Shown: in pieces, positions 26,603 to 35,303 of the stretch
Numbering within the stretch: the first letter of the stretch is position 1
Layout: each line of letters opens with the position of its first letter
Assembly (NCBI RefSeq): GCF_034314045.1
Contig: NZ_JAVIWL010000001.1
Span: 2,108,001 to 2,172,000 of the forward strand
Source: Glaciimonas sp. CA11.2
GTDB lineage: Bacteria; Pseudomonadota; Gammaproteobacteria; Burkholderiales; Burkholderiaceae_D
DNA length: 64,000 nt
Direction of reading: 5' to 3'
The notes under the pieces: generated by a model
Told to the model about the DNA's origin: nothing
What the model saw: the letters and a program-made list of their open reading frames with translations, nothing else
Databases searched by the model: none
Made by a program: the position numbers and the translations under genes

Positions 26603-27976
26603 TTAATTCTTGCGCGTAGAAATGCTGATGACGTCTTGAAGTCCCATAACCTTAAATAGCGCTGCCACTAGATGGTTTACCTCGTGAAGCTCGATTTTTC
26701 GGCCTTGTTCAATGATAGGCAATAGCCCATTCATTAATTGCCCGGCGGCATTAAAATCTATGCGTATCAGGCGGGAACAGTCTATAAGCGTCGGATTGTG
26801 GTTAATCGCGTACGTTTTAATCTTTAGCAAAAGTTCATCAACCCGTCCTTCGATCAAAATCGGCATCAGAAAGTGTTCTCGACTCTTTATCGATTGCTGG
26901 TTTAGCGTATTTTTGTCTAGAGCAACAAGGACTTTAGATTTTGGTGCGATGAAAGGTGGAGGAGATACTTCAAATGTAATACTGTAATCGATGCTAACGT
27001 CTTCGAAAGCTTGCTCATTATTTAATAAATGCAAAATTTCCAGCAATAGTAACCACGGAGCTGCAGTTTCATCACGGCGACCAATGCAAAGAATAGATCG
27101 AATAGCTTCGGTAAGTTGGTTGGGAGCGACCAAAATGAGATCGATACCGGATTTTTGAAGTTTCCTTAATGTCCGCAACAAAAGCCCGCAGCCGATCGCG
27201 TCGACGGAGGTTATACGGGTGAATTCCAGTCTTAAAGCAGGATGACTTACCGCCAGTTTCTGAGCCCGCTCCAGGTACTTGGTGACATTTGCGTCAAGCT
27301 TGCCCGAGAACGATACTGCTGCGATAGCAAGATCTTGGACTTGTAAATCGGTGTGGGGGTTAAGTGTGAGTTGCTCGTCCCAAGCGGGGGGAGAACTCTC
27401 AAATTTATGCGCATAATTAACTGACAGGTCATCGAATTGCTGTTGTTTATTATCGATCCGGTAAAGATCCAGTAACATCCACCACACACTGGCAGTAGCT
27501 CCCCCTAGATCGTCTCCCTCTATTGCTTGTTCAAGTAGCTGCTCCGCGATTTCGGATTGTGAGCTGGCGAATAGCAATGCTGCCTCTTCAACCACCGCTG
27601 GCGTGTCTGAAATCGCGACCTGAATAGTCCCAACCTTAGTGTCCGCTGCTAAAGAATCTTTTTTTCGGGTCGTCCCGGGAGCGTTTTGGTCATTCTGGGC
27701 ACTCACTATTTTTTTATTTTTGGCAGTATCGGACAGCATGGTATTTAGAATCGTCGTGGGATAGACGAATTCTGAGGACATCTCCGACTCGATTGCATCG
27801 ATTTTCATTGCGGTGGAATTGGGCGGTGGTGCGTTTGGTCGAGGCGTCTCGATCCCTTGTTCAGGCGTCCTATTGCTGGCGGGCTGAATTGAAACGGTGC
27901 TCTGGGCAGCCGCTATATCTGCAGCGGCTTTGGCGTTTTGACGAGCTTGTTTGCTAAAAATCGAGAAAATCCCCAC
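26603..27976 (-). CDS. Two-STAS-domain protein of unknown role
   Basis: The 457-residue protein begins at a GTG (AGGA six bases upstream) with MGIFSIFSK, followed by an Ala/Pro/Thr-rich segment to about 130. A helical region (about 130-200) and two STAS-like domains follow (about 215-300 and 345-455). The first contains LEFTRITSVDAIGCGLLLRTLRKL and the second LIDCSRLIRIDFNAAGQLMNGLLP, both like the anti-sigma-antagonist STAS core. No obvious phosphorylatable Ser stands in the SpoIIAA position; Asp/Ala-Ile-Gly-Cys is there instead. Such proteins occur next to dksA/hslVU in Oxalobacteraceae as I recall. Function is unknown; a role in lipid trafficking or sigma control is speculative. Confidence 0.75.
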   Translation of the reverse strand: MGIFSIFSKQARQNAKAAADIAAAQSTVSIQPASNRTPEQGIETPRPNAPPPNSTAMKIDAIESEMSSEFVYPTTILNTMLSDTAKNKKIVSAQNDQNAPGTTRKKDSLAADTKVGTIQVAISDTPAVVEEAALLFASSQSEIAEQLLEQAIEGDDLGGATASVWWMLLDLYRIDNKQQQFDDLSVNYAHKFESSPPAWDEQLTLNPHTDLQVQDLAIAAVSFSGKLDANVTKYLERAQKLAVSHPALRLEFTRITSVDAIGCGLLLRTLRKLQKSGIDLILVAPNQLTEAIRSILCIGRRDETAAPWLLLLEILHLLNNEQAFEDVSIDYSITFEVSPPPFIAPKSKVLVALDKNTLNQQSIKSREHFLMPILIEGRVDELLLKIKTYAINHNPTLIDCSRLIRIDFNAAGQLMNGLLPIIEQGRKIELHEVNHLVAALFKVMGLQDVISISTRKN

Positions 27977-28361
27977 ATTGATCCTAGCTGATGAATTGAT
28001 GGTCGTTGATAAGGAGGTAAATCGAGCGGCTATCTTTATAGTGTAGTCGGATATGTATGTAGAAATAGTGCTTGCTGCCCCATTTTTAGGTAAAAGCTTA
28101 TATTTGACACGGCTCGGTTGATTTGTAAATGCCGGGCGATGGCAAAAAATATTTAAAATGGTGCATTAATATTTTAAATAAAATCACTGAACGTAATGCT
28201 TTTCCGTTGTGCTCGGGGCGAGTGATCTTTTATTGGATGGCGCTCTTGAAACAACATTTTTTTGGCTAAGGATAAGGTGTGATAACTTTTAACTATACGA
28301 AGGAATAGATTCTTATCTAAAGCGACTTAAGGTCAATTACTTTGTAGATAGGATGAGAACC

Positions 28362-28451
28362 ATGATGCACAAGCGTCTCTATTTAGCGCGCGTTAAGGCC
28401 GCTATTAAGCAAACATCAAGGCTTTTAAGGCCTATGTGGGAAGATAACTAA
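28362..28451 (+). CDS. Possible small protein (29 residues)
   Basis: An ATG behind AGGATGAG opens a 29-codon frame whose product is basic (MMHKRLYLARVKAAIKQT, then SRLLRPMWEDN). It fits no family I know. The Shine-Dalgarno-like sequence and basic N-half make it worth keeping, but a frame this short can easily arise by chance. Confidence 0.25.
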   Translation: MMHKRLYLARVKAAIKQTSRLLRPMWEDN

Positions 28452-28532
28452 TGTTAGTCGTCGCATAACCACCGTTAAAATTGCAACGGGGAAAGTCTGG
28501 TGGTTGAAGTCACTATGCGCTGATAATGGATT

Positions 28533-28592
28533 CCCCGCAATGCATAAAGGATGGCGTGCCTATTTTAGAATAGACAATGCAGCATTGCGGGG
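28533..28592. repeat. 11-bp perfect inverted repeat downstream of dksA
   Basis: CCCCGCAATGC (28533-28543) and GCATTGCGGGG (28582-28592) flank 38 bases, 36 bp after the dksA stop. No T-run follows on either strand. It may form a long hairpin at the 3' end of dksA mRNA. Confidence 0.65.
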
Positions 28593-28627
28593 CGAGGGGA
28601 TCGAAGCCGATTGAGTCGGCCAGAGAA

Positions 28628-29068
28628 TTAATCCCCGTATAGCTTTTGTTTCAGTTCACGCCGTTGCTGCGCTTCTAGTGACAAAGTCGCGGTAGGTCTT
28701 GCCAACAAACGGGGGATGCCAATGGGCTCGCCGGTTTCTTCGCACCAGCCATACTCACCGGCATCGATTGAGGCGATTGATTGTTGCACTTTCTTCAATA
28801 ATTTGCGCTCACGATCACGTGTTCGCAGTTCCAGTGCGTGTTCTTCTTCTATCGTGGCACGATCAGCAGGGTCGGGTACAAGCACTGTTTCGCGCAGGTG
28901 TTCAGTAGTTTCTCCGGCGTTTTTCAGCAGATCAACTTCCAGCTGTTTTAGACGCGCTCTGAAGAAAGCCAGTTGTGCCGCATTCATGTAATCCGCTTCG
29001 CTCATCGTAACGAGTTGCGCTTCGGTTAATAAAGGGGCATCGGGGGTGGGGTTGGTTATTTTGGTAGC
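28628..29068 (-). CDS. dksA: RNA polymerase-binding transcription factor DksA
   Basis: DksA enters the RNA polymerase secondary channel and with ppGpp adjusts transcription in the stringent response. The core LAFFRARLKQLEVDLLKNAGET, coiled coil with DPADRATIEEEHALELRTRDRERKLLKKV and the C-terminal GEYGWCEETGEPIGIPRLLARPTATL are typical. The zinc-finger has one Cys only; the other three positions read Thr, Ser and Ala, so it should fold without zinc, as in many Burkholderiales. The GTG at 29068 (protein starting Met-Ala-Thr-Lys) is preferred; the frame is open to 29203 but the extra 45 residues look non-coding. It is downstream of a COG0523 gene and a Fur-family gene. Confidence 0.88.
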   Translation of the reverse strand, partial: ATKITNPTPDAPLLTEAQLVTMSEADYMNAAQLAFFRARLKQLEVDLLKNAGETTEHLRETVLVPDPADRATIEEEHALELRTRDRERKLLKKVQQSIASIDAGEYGWCEETGEPIGIPRLLARPTATLSLEAQQRRELKQKLYGD

Positions 29069-29456
29069 CACTTCGGGTACTTTCGATACGACGTATATGT
29101 CAATTTTATCCGTTAACTCAGTACGTGAGGGTAAGATATTTGTAATGCCCTCAATGTTTCTCGTACTGAATCTGGCCGCGGGGAATTCTTTTCTTTGAGG
29201 CAATCACTAGCGGTCAAATGCTGGGAAGCTTACTTCAACATTGAATCGCTTTTGTTGTCATCACGATCATTATTTCTTACTTGATCAGGGATTCTACAAC
29301 AGGTTTGACCTCAAAGCGTTCAGGTTCTTTCAAATGTGGTAATTGCTATGCAGGTTCTTCAATATTCTTTTCATTTTATTGCATGATCTGGCTGCAATCA
29401 TCAATGCCAGTTTGCACTATCACCACACTATTTCTTGCGTGCAAAACTGCCATACT

Positions 29457-30545
29457 TTATACCAGACATTGCTCCAAACCGCGAATAAAGATGTCTTTAG
29501 GTAGCTTTTTACCTATGAAGACCATTTTACTGGAAGGGATTTCGCCCTCATCCCATTTTCCACCGACATCACTGCCCATAATCTGGTGCACGCCCTGAAA
29601 GACAACTTTCCTATCAGCGCCATCCATAAATAATATGCCTTTGTAGCGCAGCATGCGCGGTCCATATACCTGAATCATCCCATCAAGGAATTCTTCGAGT
29701 CGCGCCGCTTCAAAAGGTCGCTCGCTTTTAAAAACAAAGGCTGCAATATCATCGTCATGATGTGCGTGATGATGATTGTGTGCGTGACTTTCATTTTTCG
29801 CATCATGTGCATGGCCTTCTTGATGCGAAGGGTGTTCGCATTCATCGCCGCTATGGTCGTGATCATGGTGATCACCGGGGGCCTCTTCGGCTGCCAGAAA
29901 GTCAGGATCGATTTCTAGTTTTGCGTTCAGATTGAAGCCGCGGATATCGAGGATTTCGGCAATTGGCGTATGCGCCGGATCAAGTTTGACTATTGCGGCG
30001 CGCGGGTTGATGCGTTTCAAGCGCGCAGTCAGTGCGTTCACTTCAGCCTCGCTGACCAAATCTGTTTTTGATAATAGCAGTTTGTCAGCGAAGCCGACCT
30101 GACGTTGGGCCTCTTCTTGCTGATCAAGTTGCTGCATCGCGTGTTTTGCATCAACGACGGTGACGATTGCATCGAGCATAAAGTGAAGCGCGACTTCCTC
30201 GTCAACGAAGAAGGTTTGTGCAACGGGCCCCGGGTTAGCCATTCCGGTGGTTTCGATGATCACATGATCGAAATGTAACTCTCCGGCGTCACGGCGACGG
30301 GCTAGTGAACTTAAGGCGATGATCAGATCACCGCGAACGGTGCAGCAAATACAACCGTTGTTCATCTCGATGATTTGTTCGGTGCTATCTTGCACCAAAA
30401 TCTCATTATCGATATTTTCCTGGCCGAACTCGTTCTCTATGACGGCGATTTTGTGACCGTGCGGTTGCTGCAGAATACGGTTGAGTAGTGTAGTTTTACC
30501 TGCGCCAAGAAAGCCGGTAAGGATAGTTGTCGGTATAAGTGCCAT
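29457..30545 (-). CDS. COG0523 (CobW/ZNG-type) metal-chaperone GTPase
   Basis: This G3E-family GTPase is likely to deliver zinc to client enzymes. The 362-residue protein has Walker A GFLGAGKTTLLNRIL (about 10-24), the metal-binding CICC motif (NNGCICCTVRGDL, near 66), switch and SKTD guanine-specificity motifs, and a His/Asp-rich metal loop (about 222-270, more than fifteen His). The C-terminal CobW domain (about 270-360) is intact. It sits downstream of a Fur/Zur-like regulator and upstream of dksA, a setting that points to zinc homeostasis rather than cobalamin synthesis. Confidence 0.88.
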   Translation of the reverse strand: MALIPTTILTGFLGAGKTTLLNRILQQPHGHKIAVIENEFGQENIDNEILVQDSTEQIIEMNNGCICCTVRGDLIIALSSLARRRDAGELHFDHVIIETTGMANPGPVAQTFFVDEEVALHFMLDAIVTVVDAKHAMQQLDQQEEAQRQVGFADKLLLSKTDLVSEAEVNALTARLKRINPRAAIVKLDPAHTPIAEILDIRGFNLNAKLEIDPDFLAAEEAPGDHHDHDHSGDECEHPSHQEGHAHDAKNESHAHNHHHAHHDDDIAAFVFKSERPFEAARLEEFLDGMIQVYGPRMLRYKGILFMDGADRKVVFQGVHQIMGSDVGGKWDEGEIPSSKMVFIGKKLPKDIFIRGLEQCLV

Positions 30546-30705
30546 GATGTTTTTTAAGCGTCAGTGAGCTGAAGTGGAAATGGAAGGGCGGCTTGGTTGT
30601 GTCGTAATGATGGTGCCGTATGGAGTCGATCACCTGTTGGATGCAGGCTTAATGTTCTAAGTTTTTCTACATGGTGGGAGCAACGGGCCCATGGACCAGA
30701 TCGGT

Positions 30706-31329
30706 CTAGTGGGCGCAATCGGCGCACCAGCCTTTGATCGTTAATTCAATGTCATGCCCTTCAAAACCTTTGCCGAGCGACCCCTGCAGGGCTTGCTGCA
30801 AATGCTGACGCAGCAACGCAGGCGATGCGGTAGTTGCCGTTTCTCTAGGTTTTGTTGTTGCGTCCGTTAGGACTGGCGCCAGTACGTCGCCCAAAAATCC
30901 TGCCTCACCGCTACCATCCAGGCAAAAAACTTTTGCACAGCGGGTGCATTTAAAATGCCCATGTTGATGCTGCGCGTGCAGCGCTGAATGGGCTGAGGTG
31001 GACTCGGTATGTTCAGCGCCAGCGCTATAGAGAAAAACGCGGTCATCGCCAGCAATTTTGTGGGCCAGGCCCGCATCGGTCAGACAATCAAGTGCGCGAT
31101 ATAAGGTCACCCGATCTAACTCTGCAAATAAATCCTGCATATCTTGATGTGACACAGCGCAGCGCGCTTCCAGCAAGGCGGTCAGCACTTTTACTCGCGC
31201 AGTCGTGATGCGCACTGACGATAGTCGCAACTGCCCCTCCGCTAGCTTAGCCGCTTGTGAAGGCAGCGCGGTGTGGTGTGCGGCTGGAGAGTTTTTCGTC
31301 CCAGATTTAACTTTGATGTCAGCGGTCAT
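30706..31329 (-). CDS. Fur-family transcriptional regulator, probably Zur
   Basis: This is a metal-responsive repressor of the Fur superfamily. The winged helix spans about 40-110 (RVKVLTALLEARCAVSHQDMQDLFAELDRVTLYRALDCLTDAGLAHKI). A His-rich stretch (HAQHQHGHFKCTRCAKVFCLDG) supplies metal ligands and one CxxC, and a second CxxC (CADC) is at the C-terminus. At 207 residues it is longer than E. coli Zur, with an extra N-terminal tail and a loop about 145-175. Being directly upstream of the COG0523 GTPase gene favours Zur over Fur. It is probably autoregulated from the promoter at 31365-31394. Confidence 0.82.
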   Translation of the reverse strand: MTADIKVKSGTKNSPAAHHTALPSQAAKLAEGQLRLSSVRITTARVKVLTALLEARCAVSHQDMQDLFAELDRVTLYRALDCLTDAGLAHKIAGDDRVFLYSAGAEHTESTSAHSALHAQHQHGHFKCTRCAKVFCLDGSGEAGFLGDVLAPVLTDATTKPRETATTASPALLRQHLQQALQGSLGKGFEGHDIELTIKGWCADCAH

Positions 31330-31364
31330 GCGAGAACAGGTGGAGTAATCGTTGGTAAAGATCG

Positions 31365-31399
31365 ATTATGCCCCAAATTGCAATTGAGTTGCAATTGAG
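31365..31399 (-). promoter_or_regulatory. Predicted promoter with CAATTG repeats for the Fur-family gene
   Basis: On the minus strand TTGCAA (-35, 31394-31389) is 18 bases from CATAAT (-10, 31370-31365), about 36 bases before the gene. An 11-bp tandem duplication (TTGCAATTGAG twice, 31378-31399) lies over the -35 region and spacer and makes several CAATTG palindromes. It could be an operator; it does not match a Zur box I know. Confidence 0.45.
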
Positions 31400-31472
31400 T
31401 TGATTTTTTGAGTGAGGGCAGATTAGTTCTCTCGCCAGGCGAAATCAAATCAACTATCGATTAGATCGCAAA

Positions 31473-32492
31473 TTATTCTTTTGGGACTTTTTTGGCGCGA
31501 GGATGGGCGGCGTCATAGACTTGCGCAAGGCGCTGAAAATCAAGTGACGTATAGACTTGGGTCGAGGCGATTGATGCATGGCCTAGCATCTCTTGTACCG
31601 CGCGTAAATCGCCGGAACTTTGTAAAACGTGGGAGGCAAACGAATGGCGTAATACATGTGGATGAACGTCAGTCGGGAGGTTGAGCGTCCGCGCATGGGC
31701 TTTCAAGCGAAGTTGAATCACTCGCGGTGATACACGGCTACCGCGCTCAGTTAAAAAAAGTGCGAAGGTGTTGTTCAGCTTTGCCGCATTCTCTTTTACC
31801 AATGTCATGCGTAAAGGCAGCCAGTCTGCGATAGCTTGCAATGCCGGTTGTCCCACTGGGACTGATCGCTGCTTATTGCCTTTGCCGGTTACCCTGACTT
31901 CTGCCGCGTCCCAATCGATCCAGCCGGACGAAACATGTCCTGCTTCATTCGTGTAGCGAATGTCGAGCCCAGCTAGCTCGGAGACCCGCAGCCCACTCGA
32001 ATATAACAACTCGAACATGGCGCGATTGCATGCCGACAAGGTCGGGCCGTGCGAATTGAGAGGATTGGCGCTGGCCACCAGCCGTATGGTGTCATCGGCA
32101 TTGAGTGCTTTTGGTAGTGGTTTTCCACGCTTTGGTGCTTTGACGCCGTCGACGGGATTGCTGGAAAGCGTAGTATGTTCACTTAACCAACTATAAAACC
32201 CGCGCCAGGCCGAAAGTTTGCGTGCGATTGAACGCGCATTGAGGCCGCGAGAATGGAGTTGTGCGGCAAATTTTCGAATATGTGCATGGCTGAGAGTCGC
32301 AAGGTCTGGATTGGCATCTTCAGAAGCGTTATGGAGTGCGCGACTCAGCGCTATTAACTCCGAAAGATCTCGCGCATAGCTACTGACTGTATGCGGCGAC
32401 AATTTTCGACCATAGCGCAGATTATCCAGATACCTGTTAACGTCCGATGAAGACGTTAACAGTTCAGAGGACACATTATCGTCACTCGACAT
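31473..32492 (-). CDS. xerC: Tyrosine recombinase XerC
   Basis: XerC with XerD resolves chromosome dimers at dif. The 339-residue protein has the N-terminal SAM-like domain (about 17-115) and the catalytic core with all six residues: Arg169 (SSGLRVSELAG), Lys204 (GKGNKQR), His279 and Arg282 (HVLRHSFASH), His305 (MLGHAS) and Tyr314 (QVYTSLD). It lies 13 bp from the DUF484 gene, as usual in betaproteobacteria. Confidence 0.95.
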   Translation of the reverse strand: MSSDDNVSSELLTSSSDVNRYLDNLRYGRKLSPHTVSSYARDLSELIALSRALHNASEDANPDLATLSHAHIRKFAAQLHSRGLNARSIARKLSAWRGFYSWLSEHTTLSSNPVDGVKAPKRGKPLPKALNADDTIRLVASANPLNSHGPTLSACNRAMFELLYSSGLRVSELAGLDIRYTNEAGHVSSGWIDWDAAEVRVTGKGNKQRSVPVGQPALQAIADWLPLRMTLVKENAAKLNNTFALFLTERGSRVSPRVIQLRLKAHARTLNLPTDVHPHVLRHSFASHVLQSSGDLRAVQEMLGHASIASTQVYTSLDFQRLAQVYDAAHPRAKKVPKE

Positions 32493-32505
32493 GGTATTGG
32501 ATCGA

Positions 32506-33174
32506 TCAGTGCAGTAGACAGGCCAGCGCTGCGCTGGCGGTGTCGCCTATCTTACTCAGGAAGTCGGTTGCCATGTCGGCACTAAAACGCTCCGGGTCCG
32601 GCGAGCTTAAGACTAATAATCCGAAAGTGCCGGATGCAGGATCGCGTCGTAATGGCAGCATGGCGATTGATTGTGTTTCAGTTGGATGATCAAGCCAGGA
32701 AGCCGCTTCAAAATCATTATTGGACCCACAAAAAGGGACGCGCAAGCCATTTGCAAAAAGCTTTGAATCGGCAGATGCTGGCGCAGCAAACCACGTATGC
32801 GAAAATTCATCAGCAACGTTCCACAGCCGCATGGTGGCTTGAGGTACGTTGAAGATCGTCTGTAGCCCGGCGATAAGCGTATGGGGCATATCGACATCAT
32901 TTCGGGCTAGAAGCAGGCTACGTGACCATACTTGCAATTTGTCCGCGATGCCGTCATTTTCTTGCGCATTTCTTGCCATGTCGGCGAGGCGAAGATCTTG
33001 CACCTTTATTTTTTCCCGCAATATTTCCATCTGACGCTCTTGCAGGGAGATGGCGCGACCAAGCAAAGGGCTGGTCAATTTGATTTTGCCGAGCAACTCA
33101 GCATGCTCCACAAAGAAATGTGGCGTTTCTGCAAGATATTCTGCGACGGTATCGGGATCCAGTTGGCTGCTCAT
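32506..33174 (-). CDS. DUF484 family protein (GAF-like)
   Basis: The 222-residue cytoplasmic protein belongs to DUF484, a GAF-related family of unknown function nearly always adjacent to xerC. The ATG at 33174 gives MSSQLDPDTVAEYLAETPHFF, matching the family start (VxxYLxxxPxFF), followed by the LTSPLLGRAISLQERQMEILREK coiled coil. The domain spans about 85-215 (SIAMLPLRRDPASGTFGLLVLSSPDPERF). It is the first gene of the DUF484-xerC pair. Confidence 0.88.
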   Translation of the reverse strand: MSSQLDPDTVAEYLAETPHFFVEHAELLGKIKLTSPLLGRAISLQERQMEILREKIKVQDLRLADMARNAQENDGIADKLQVWSRSLLLARNDVDMPHTLIAGLQTIFNVPQATMRLWNVADEFSHTWFAAPASADSKLFANGLRVPFCGSNNDFEAASWLDHPTETQSIAMLPLRRDPASGTFGLLVLSSPDPERFSADMATDFLSKIGDTASAALACLLH

Positions 33175-33286
33175 AGTGTGCGATTGAATATTGAGAGTAG
33201 AGAGTTGAGTGAGCAAGAATATCATCACTATGGCGATGAACCATAACTAATGCCTCAGCAAAAATTTTTTTGATCCCGAAAATAAC

Positions 33287-33320
33287 AAAAGGCCCACATG
33301 ATTTTTCATGTGGGCCTTTT
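33287..33320 (-). terminator. Intrinsic terminator of the porin gene
   Basis: AAAAGGCCCACATGA (33287-33301) pairs perfectly with its partner at 33306-33320 around a TTTT loop. It has 15 base pairs and T-rich flanks on both sides. It ends porin transcription and may also work in the other direction. Confidence 0.92.
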
Positions 33321-33374
33321 GTATTTCTAACTAAGCAGACATTTCCGCGTTACCGCAGATATGACTAAATTACA

Positions 33375-34547
33375 TTAGAACTTGTGACGGATACCAACAG
33401 TAACAGCAGTTTGGTTACCTGTGTTTCCAGTTGTGTCGCCTTCAACGCCTGGGTTGACAGCGTTTTTAGCGCGCAGGTATGAAGCAAATGCATACAAGTC
33501 AGTACGCTTCGACAAGAAGTAATCAGTACCCAAGTTGACTTGTGTCAGTTTGCCTTTTGGCGAACCAGCATCAACGAAAGTTAAGTTGCTGTATTGAACG
33601 CTAGCCAACAAATGCAAAGGTGCTGTCAAAGAATAGTTAGTACCCAATTCAAAGATGTCAGCTTTGCTGTTGTTGATGCCGCCGATAGCGAAGGCCGAAG
33701 CCAACGAACCACCGACAGGAACAGCCGCTGTTGAGCTAGTAGCCAATGGCTGCTTAACACGTGACCAGTTACCGTACAAACGTGCAGGACCAACTTGGTA
33801 ACTAGCACCTAAGCTGAACACTTTCAGAGCTGTATCGCCGGCATTGCCAGAAAATACTGGAGCACTGTTAGTCAAAGAAGTATCGCTAGATGTGGCGCCT
33901 TTTTTCGACTGGTAGTAAGCAGCGTACAGGCCGAGTGGGCCGTTCGCGTATTGACCACCGATACCGAAAGATTGACCAGCAGTAGTTTGACCAGCAGTTT
34001 CGCCGAAACCGTAGATCGCGCTAGCAGTGAAACCAGACAGGTTTGTCGTGTTGTAACGGATCGAATTCTGGGTACGTACACCTTCCAAACGGTCCAGATT
34101 GTGGCCAACCGCGCCAGTTACGCCACCGAAATCTTGAACCGAAGTCCATTGGCTAACGTCATCCAGAATATCAGTCTGACGACCCAACAGAACTGTACCG
34201 AATGCATCGCTGCTCAGACCAACAACAGATTTACGACGGAACAGATTTGTCGAACCTTTGTCGCCTTGCAATGCACCAGTGTCATTAGCGAAGCCAGTTT
34301 CCAATTGGAAAACTGCTTTCAAACCGCCGCCTAGATCTTCAACGCCTTTGAAACCCAGACGTGAACCTTGGACGATGCCGGAGTTGACAGCAAACTTGCT
34401 ACCAGTTTTACCAGTAGTAGTGTTCAGTGCTTTGTTTGTGTAAGTGACGCCAGTATCAACGATACCGTAGATTGTTACTGAGCTTTGAGCTTGTGCTGCA
34501 CCTGCGATTGCGCCTAGTACGGCCAGTGCGATTAGTGATTTCTTCAT
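33375..34547 (-). CDS. Gram-negative porin (OmpC/Omp32 type)
   Basis: This is a trimeric outer-membrane general diffusion porin of the betaproteobacterial type. The ATG at 34547 has AAGGACG seven bases upstream and gives MKKSLIALAVLGAIAGAAQAQ, a clean signal peptide; the mature protein begins SSVTIYGIVDTGVTYTN. The 16-strand pattern, a PEFGG-loop-like region with LGRQTDILDD, and the final Phe (VTVGIRHKF) are all present. The 390-residue length is usual. Codon use is strongly biased as in highly expressed genes. It stands alone with its own terminator. Confidence 0.93.
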   Translation of the reverse strand: MKKSLIALAVLGAIAGAAQAQSSVTIYGIVDTGVTYTNKALNTTTGKTGSKFAVNSGIVQGSRLGFKGVEDLGGGLKAVFQLETGFANDTGALQGDKGSTNLFRRKSVVGLSSDAFGTVLLGRQTDILDDVSQWTSVQDFGGVTGAVGHNLDRLEGVRTQNSIRYNTTNLSGFTASAIYGFGETAGQTTAGQSFGIGGQYANGPLGLYAAYYQSKKGATSSDTSLTNSAPVFSGNAGDTALKVFSLGASYQVGPARLYGNWSRVKQPLATSSTAAVPVGGSLASAFAIGGINNSKADIFELGTNYSLTAPLHLLASVQYSNLTFVDAGSPKGKLTQVNLGTDYFLSKRTDLYAFASYLRAKNAVNPGVEGDTTGNTGNQTAVTVGIRHKF

Positions 34548-35303
34548 TTGACGTCCTTTATTTGGAAAAGCCTGCTTAAGGATCCGTACATCTGTCGGAT
34601 GGGTGAACATTAATGGGTCCGGCTGTCTACTCTGGCGCTTTGGTCTTATGTAGTGCTATAAATTTGTCGAAATTGTCAGGTGTTGGTGTTTGTGTTGTAT
34701 TTTTGTGACACACAAGCGGCGACCTATCGTTGTACTAAATCGGTAATCTTCTGCTATGCATTGGTAATTTTGCATGTATTACATTGCATTGTGCTGACAA
34801 AACACTACGATTTCTTGTACTTGTATTACATGATAATTTTCTTTTCGGATTGATGGACGGCGAGAGCCTTGTCGGGTGACCGTTTTTTACCAGTAATAAG
34901 CCGCTATTGATACGAATTACGACATAGGACTTGCTACTTGTTGTCTAGTTACTTCTTTATATCAAAGGCTGACTTGTTAAGCGCATCTGGAAAACCTCGC
35001 CACGATGTTTCTTATCCCTAAATTAAGGAAGGCTCTTTAGCCAATAAATTGCAAAAATTTATTCTGCTGCTATATTTTGTAACTTATCCGACGTTAATCA
35101 TAAATAGAACACTAATCGCCGATATTGCGCTAAGTTGGTGTAATGTTTTCTATATTGGTTGACTGGGCCGTTTTGCCGGATCGTTAAAATTAAAGAAATA
35201 TCACTTTGTTGTATTAAAGCTGCGAACTTTATTCTATTTTGTTATCAAATAAAGGATTCTTCATTTATCGGGGATAATTTACGCTTTTGCATGATGGGTG
35301 TTT
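34548..35303. other. AT-rich intergenic region between porin and Sel1 genes
   Basis: These 750 bp hold the porin promoter (minus strand) and the Sel1 gene promoter (plus strand). TTGTGT and ACACAA near 34689-34713 form a weak inverted repeat. No gene or strong promoter could be assigned. The size and AT content fit a highly regulated porin promoter. Confidence 0.5.

Larger units (their letters stand above)
27977..28627. other. 650-bp AT-rich intergenic region
   Basis: Between the STAS gene and dksA there is one small possible reading frame (28362-28451) and an 11-bp inverted repeat (28533-28592). No conserved gene was recognised. The region is unusually long and AT-rich for this window and could hold an RNA gene. 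Confidence 0.5.

Noticed and set aside
34621..34760. Porin promoter on the minus strand
   Set aside because: TGACAA-like and TATAGC-like boxes exist, but the spacing (about 13) is too short to call a promoter.
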